A stretch of DNA of 64,000 bases, taken from positions 393,137 through 457,136 of the forward strand of contig NZ_LMLB01000001.1 in NCBI RefSeq assembly GCF_001421785.1, given 5' to 3'. The DNA is from Sphingomonas sp. Leaf33. GTDB lineage: Bacteria > Pseudomonadota > Alphaproteobacteria > Sphingomonadales > Sphingomonadaceae. Within the stretch, counting starts at the first letter, position 1. The number at the start of each line of letters is the position of its first letter. Below are positions 60,833 to 64,000 of the stretch, one piece after another. Both the position numbers and the translations under genes were made by a program. The notes below the pieces were generated by a model, which was given only the letters and a program-made list of their open reading frames with translations, had not been told where the DNA came from and ran no database searches.

Positions 60833-62184
60833 CCGATCAGCAGGCCCGCCAGCGCCGCCGACATCAGGTTCGACAGGCTGCCGGCGACCAGTGCCTTCAG
60901 CCCCAGCTTCGCGATCACCGGGCGCTGGTTAGGGGCCAGGTTGCCGGTCACCGCCATCTGGATCGCGATCGACGAGAAATTGGCGAAGCCGCACAGCGAG
61001 AAGGTGACGATCGCGACGCTGGCGGGCGACAGCGTGCCCTGGATCTTGCTGAGTTCGATGAACGACACGAATTCGTTCAGTACGATCTTGGTGCCGAACA
61101 GGCCGCCGGCGACGCCCGCCTCGTTCCACGGCACGCCCAGGATGAACATCACCGGCTGGAAGACATAGCCGAGCAGCATCTGGAAGCTGAGTTCGGGATG
61201 CCCGAACCAGCCACCGATCCCCGCCAGCAGTCCGTTGGCGAGCGCAACGAGAGCGACGAACGCCAGCACCATCGCGCCGACCGCGACGGCCAGCTTCACG
61301 CCGGTCTGCGCACCTTGCGCCGCCGCCATGATGATGTTGGCCGGCTTTTCCTCGTCGTGGCTGGCTTCCGCGATCGGCTCGCTGCCCTCGATCTCGGGCG
61401 CGCTGGCGCGGGTGTGCGGTTCGCTGAGCGCGACCGCGTCGCCCGACGCACTCCCCAGCGGCAGCTCGCCTTGTCGGGGCTCGACGTCGGGCATGATGAT
61501 CTTCGACATCAGAATGCCGCCGGGTGCCGACATGAAGCTGGCCGCAAGCAGATACGGCAGCAGCTGCGCGCCGATCATGCTGGCATAGGCGCCCAGGATC
61601 GTACCCGCGACGCCGGCCATGCCGACCGTCATCACGGTGAACAGCTGCGGCGGCGTCAGGCTCGCCAGATACGGGCGGATGACCAGCGGGCTTTCCGACT
61701 GGCCGACGAAGATGTTCGCCGCCGACCCGAGCGATTCGACCTTGGTGATCCCCGTCACCAGCTGGATCGCGCCGCCCACCCATTTGATGATGAGCTGCAT
61801 GACGCCGAGATAGTAGAGGATCGAGATCAGCGAGGCGAAGAAGATGATGACCGGCAGCGCCGCGATCGCGAAGCTGTTGGCGCCCATCGTGGGCCCGGCG
61901 AGCGGACCGAAGATGAAGTCCGTGCCGGCCTTGGCATAGCCGAGAAGGTTCGACACGCCATGCGACATCCCGGCGATGACCGACTTGCCCCAACTGGTCG
62001 CGAGCACCAGCACCGCAAAGCCCGCCTGGAGCGCAAACGCCGGGCCGACGACCCGCAGCCGGATCGCGCGGCGATTGTTCGACAGTGCGACCGCGACCAG
62101 AAGAATGACGACGATACCGGCCAGGCCGATCAGATTATGCTGCACGTAGACGCCCACCCCTGGGGAAACACAGCCATCCAGCAT
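60829..62184 (-). CDS. Concentrative nucleoside transporter (NupC/CNT family)
   Basis: This 451-aa inner-membrane protein has about ten hydrophobic segments. FVGQSESPLVIRPYLASLTP and GFANFSSIAIQMAVTGNLAP are CNT-family signature blocks. A hydrophilic acidic loop (residues about 245-280, with SEPIAEASHDEEKP) lies mid-protein. It imports nucleosides with H+ or Na+. The start at 62184 (MLDGCVSPGVG) is taken over an upstream open frame. Confidence 0.88.
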   Translation of the reverse strand: MLDGCVSPGVGVYVQHNLIGLAGIVVILLVAVALSNNRRAIRLRVVGPAFALQAGFAVLVLATSWGKSVIAGMSHGVSNLLGYAKAGTDFIFGPLAGPTMGANSFAIAALPVIIFFASLISILYYLGVMQLIIKWVGGAIQLVTGITKVESLGSAANIFVGQSESPLVIRPYLASLTPPQLFTVMTVGMAGVAGTILGAYASMIGAQLLPYLLAASFMSAPGGILMSKIIMPDVEPRQGELPLGSASGDAVALSEPHTRASAPEIEGSEPIAEASHDEEKPANIIMAAAQGAQTGVKLAVAVGAMVLAFVALVALANGLLAGIGGWFGHPELSFQMLLGYVFQPVMFILGVPWNEAGVAGGLFGTKIVLNEFVSFIELSKIQGTLSPASVAIVTFSLCGFANFSSIAIQMAVTGNLAPNQRPVIAKLGLKALVAGSLSNLMSAALAGLLIG

Positions 62185-62311
62185 GGCAGAGGTTTGCGTG
62201 AGGGGACAGGGGTTTGTGCGGAGGAGCACGAGTCATCCTCCTCGTGCAGGGGAGGATTGGGTTTTGTGTCCGGGGCTTCCCTCACGAAAATTTTCGGCTA
62301 GCGTCCGCGCG

Positions 62312-62974
62312 ATGGAAACCCCGCACCCACGCACACTCCCGCTTTCGCTCTTCGTCTTCGCGCTGTTTTACGGCGGCATGGTCTGCATCGCGGGCGTGCT
62401 GGGCAACAAGCAGGTCGGCCTGGGGCCGCTCGCCGTCGAAGCCGGCATCTTTGCTTTCCTGCTGCTCGTCGTCACGTCGAGCGCGGTGGCCGAACTGCAC
62501 GGCGCGACCTGGGCGAATCGGCTGGTGCGGATCGGCTTCGTGCCGCTGATCGTGTCGCTGCTGCTCTCGCTGCTCGTCTATGCGCTGCCCGCCTCGGCCG
62601 AGATGCGCGCCGACCGGCCGGAGGCGCTGGCGGCGATCGAGGGCATCCTGTTCTCGACCTGGCGGATCTGGATCGGCGGGATCATCGCCTATGGCATTTC
62701 GCAGTCGCTGAACGTGACGATCTTTGCCGCGCTGAAGGGCCGCGAGGGATCGAAGCTGCTGTGGTTCCGCTCGGCGGTGGCGGGCGTGCTCAGCCAGATC
62801 GTCGACACGGTCGTGTTCGTCGCCATCGCCTTCTACGGCGAATTTCCGATCGGCGGGCTGCTGGTCGGGCAGATGCTGGCAAAGGTCGTGCTGTCGGCGC
62901 TGCTGGTGCCGCCGCTGATCTATGTCGCGGTGGCGTTCGGGCGGCGGCTGGACGGTACGGCCGTCACTCGCTGA
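62312..62974 (+). CDS. Queuosine precursor transporter (YhhQ/VUT family)
   Basis: This 220-aa membrane protein has about six hydrophobic segments ([20 protein letters not shown] and on). [20 protein letters not shown] and [20 protein letters not shown] match the YhhQ family that salvages preQ0/preQ1. The start [10 protein letters not shown] follows a weak RBS. It precedes argB by 55 bp on the same strand. Confidence 0.82.
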   Translation: METPHPRTLPLSLFVFALFYGGMVCIAGVLGNKQVGLGPLAVEAGIFAFLLLVVTSSAVAELHGATWANRLVRIGFVPLIVSLLLSLLVYALPASAEMRADRPEALAAIEGILFSTWRIWIGGIIAYGISQSLNVTIFAALKGREGSKLLWFRSAVAGVLSQIVDTVVFVAIAFYGEFPIGGLLVGQMLAKVVLSALLVPPLIYVAVAFGRRLDGTAVTR

Positions 62975-63029
62975 CCCGGGGGCGACGCAGGATTTGGGTT
63001 TTCCGCGACCGGCCATTAAGGGGCGCGGC

Positions 63030-63929
63030 ATGATCGACCACGCCCCATCCCCCGCGATGCTCGCCAAGGCGGAAACGCTGACCGAGGCGCTGCCGTACCT
63101 GCAACGCTACACCGGCAAGACCTTCGTCGTGAAATACGGCGGCCATGCGATGGGCGACCCCGAACTCGCGCGCGATTTCGCCGAGGACGTGACGCTCCTC
63201 AAGATGGTCGGGATCAATGTCGTCGTCGTCCATGGCGGCGGGCCGCAGATCGGCGCGATGCTGAAGCGGCTGGGCGTCGAATCACGCTTCCACGACGGCC
63301 TGCGCATCACCGACAAGCCGACCGCAGAGATCGCCGAGATGGTTCTGGCCGGCTCGATCAACAAGGAAATCGTCGCCTGGATCGCGCAGGCCGGCGGCCG
63401 TGCGGTCGGCATTTCGGGCAAGGATGCGAACCTGGTCGTCGCAAGCAAGGTGACCGGGCGCGAGGCCGATCCGTTGCAGGGCATCGAACGCCACGTCGAC
63501 CTGGGCTTCGTCGGCGAACCGACGCGGGTCGACCCGACCATCCTGACCAGCCTGAATGCCCAAGGGTTCATCCCCGTGGTCGCACCGGTGGCGCTCGGCG
63601 CCGACGGGCATACCTACAATGTGAACGCCGATACGATGGCGGGCGCGATCGCCGCCGAATTGCGTGCCGCGCGCTTCTTCCTGCTGACGGACGTGCCGGG
63701 CGTTCTCGACAAGGACAAGCAGTTGCTGACCGACCTCGATCCTGCCGCCATCGCCGGCCTGCGCGCGGACGGCACGATCACCGGCGGCATGATCCCCAAG
63801 CTGGAGACCTGCGTCGCCGCGGTCGAGGGCGGGGTGGACGCCGCCGTCATCCTCGACGGGCGCATCCCGCACGGGATGCTGCTGGAGATCTTCACCGAAC
63901 GGGGTGCCGGGACCTTGGTCCGGCGCTGA
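63030..63929 (+). CDS. argB: Acetylglutamate kinase
   Basis: This 299-aa enzyme phosphorylates N-acetylglutamate in arginine synthesis. It has [40 protein letters not shown] and [20 protein letters not shown]. The start [11 protein letters not shown] at 63030 fits the family. The frame is open upstream, which is shadow. Confidence 0.95.
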   Translation: MIDHAPSPAMLAKAETLTEALPYLQRYTGKTFVVKYGGHAMGDPELARDFAEDVTLLKMVGINVVVVHGGGPQIGAMLKRLGVESRFHDGLRITDKPTAEIAEMVLAGSINKEIVAWIAQAGGRAVGISGKDANLVVASKVTGREADPLQGIERHVDLGFVGEPTRVDPTILTSLNAQGFIPVVAPVALGADGHTYNVNADTMAGAIAAELRAARFFLLTDVPGVLDKDKQLLTDLDPAAIAGLRADGTITGGMIPKLETCVAAVEGGVDAAVILDGRIPHGMLLEIFTERGAGTLVRR

Positions 63930-63973
63930 TCGGTGCTATATTGGGTTAAGACAGACACGGGAATGACCACGGC

Positions 63974-64000
63974 GTGACGACGATCCTCGAAATTCTCCAG
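63974..64000 (+). CDS. Probable YggT family protein, first 9 codons
   Basis: GTG opens MTTILEILQ and the frame runs off the window. A small YggT membrane protein often follows argB in alphaproteobacteria. Only the position and the hydrophobic start support this. Confidence 0.35.

Overview
The window is GC-rich and densely coded. It has the marks of an alphaproteobacterium of the Sphingomonas type. The supporting signs are: a CcrM-type GANTC methyltransferase next to rnhB; a metX-metW pair; a split pntAA/pntAB/pntB transhydrogenase; a GTTC-N7-GTTC SOS box in front of uvrA; an aa3-type cytochrome oxidase subunit IV micro-protein; DUF4169 and DUF1272 small proteins; and many short palindromic repeats of kinds common in sphingomonads. 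The genus is inferred from gene content, not from a search.

Layout. 1-2815: 3' part of a 2-oxoacid dehydrogenase E2 gene (with a repeat inside its linker) and a secreted DUF885 protein. 2851-5572: a broken zinc-finger-like gene, tRNA-Leu(GAG) and feoAB behind a Fur-like box. 5622-8964: gyrB and an OmpA-family protein, both on the minus strand. 9129-11728: sdhC-sdhD-sdhA, not followed by sdhB. 11738-15711: an accessory block inserted at the point where sdhB would be expected. It holds a repeat-tailed hypothetical protein and an AT-rich two-gene module (ParB-like protein plus D12-class adenine methyltransferase). 15901-18834: uvrA. 18989-23293: a small proline-rich protein, katG and a SulP transporter. 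23469-26895: an ABC exporter operon with two DUF3526-like permeases. 26995-27795: a secreted GH75-like protein.

28022-36893 is a catabolic cluster: esterase, SDR, TonB receptor, FAD-linked hydroxyacid oxidase, MFS transporter, AraC regulator and FadR-type GntR regulator. Four copies of one 15-bp palindrome sit in its two control regions. 36890-42455 holds DUF4169, ssb, metW-metX, tRNA-Val(TAC), a pseudo-receiver/wHTH regulator and pntB. 42610-44982 holds pntAB, a small hypothetical, a DUF559 gene between inverted repeats, pntAA and the aa3 oxidase subunit IV.

45129-51014: a sigma-54 response regulator, an SDR, a small membrane protein, folP, ccrM and rnhB. The ccrM/rnhB gap carries a perfect DnaA box and several GANTC sites. 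51007-58337: a ThiD-VOC fusion, DUF1272, a SpoIIAA-like protein, glmM, a dicarboxylate/amino-acid symporter, a class A PBP and an HNH protein. 58501-64000: 3-hydroxybutyryl-CoA dehydrogenase, an L,D-transpeptidase, a CNT nucleoside transporter, a queuosine-precursor transporter, argB and the first codons of a probable yggT.

Most of the window is housekeeping. The parts that look least ordinary are the ParB-like/methyltransferase module, the repeat elements that have entered coding sequence (E2 linker, hypothetical protein tail, DUF559 ends), the four-operator regulon, the pseudo-receiver regulator and the ThiD-VOC fusion.
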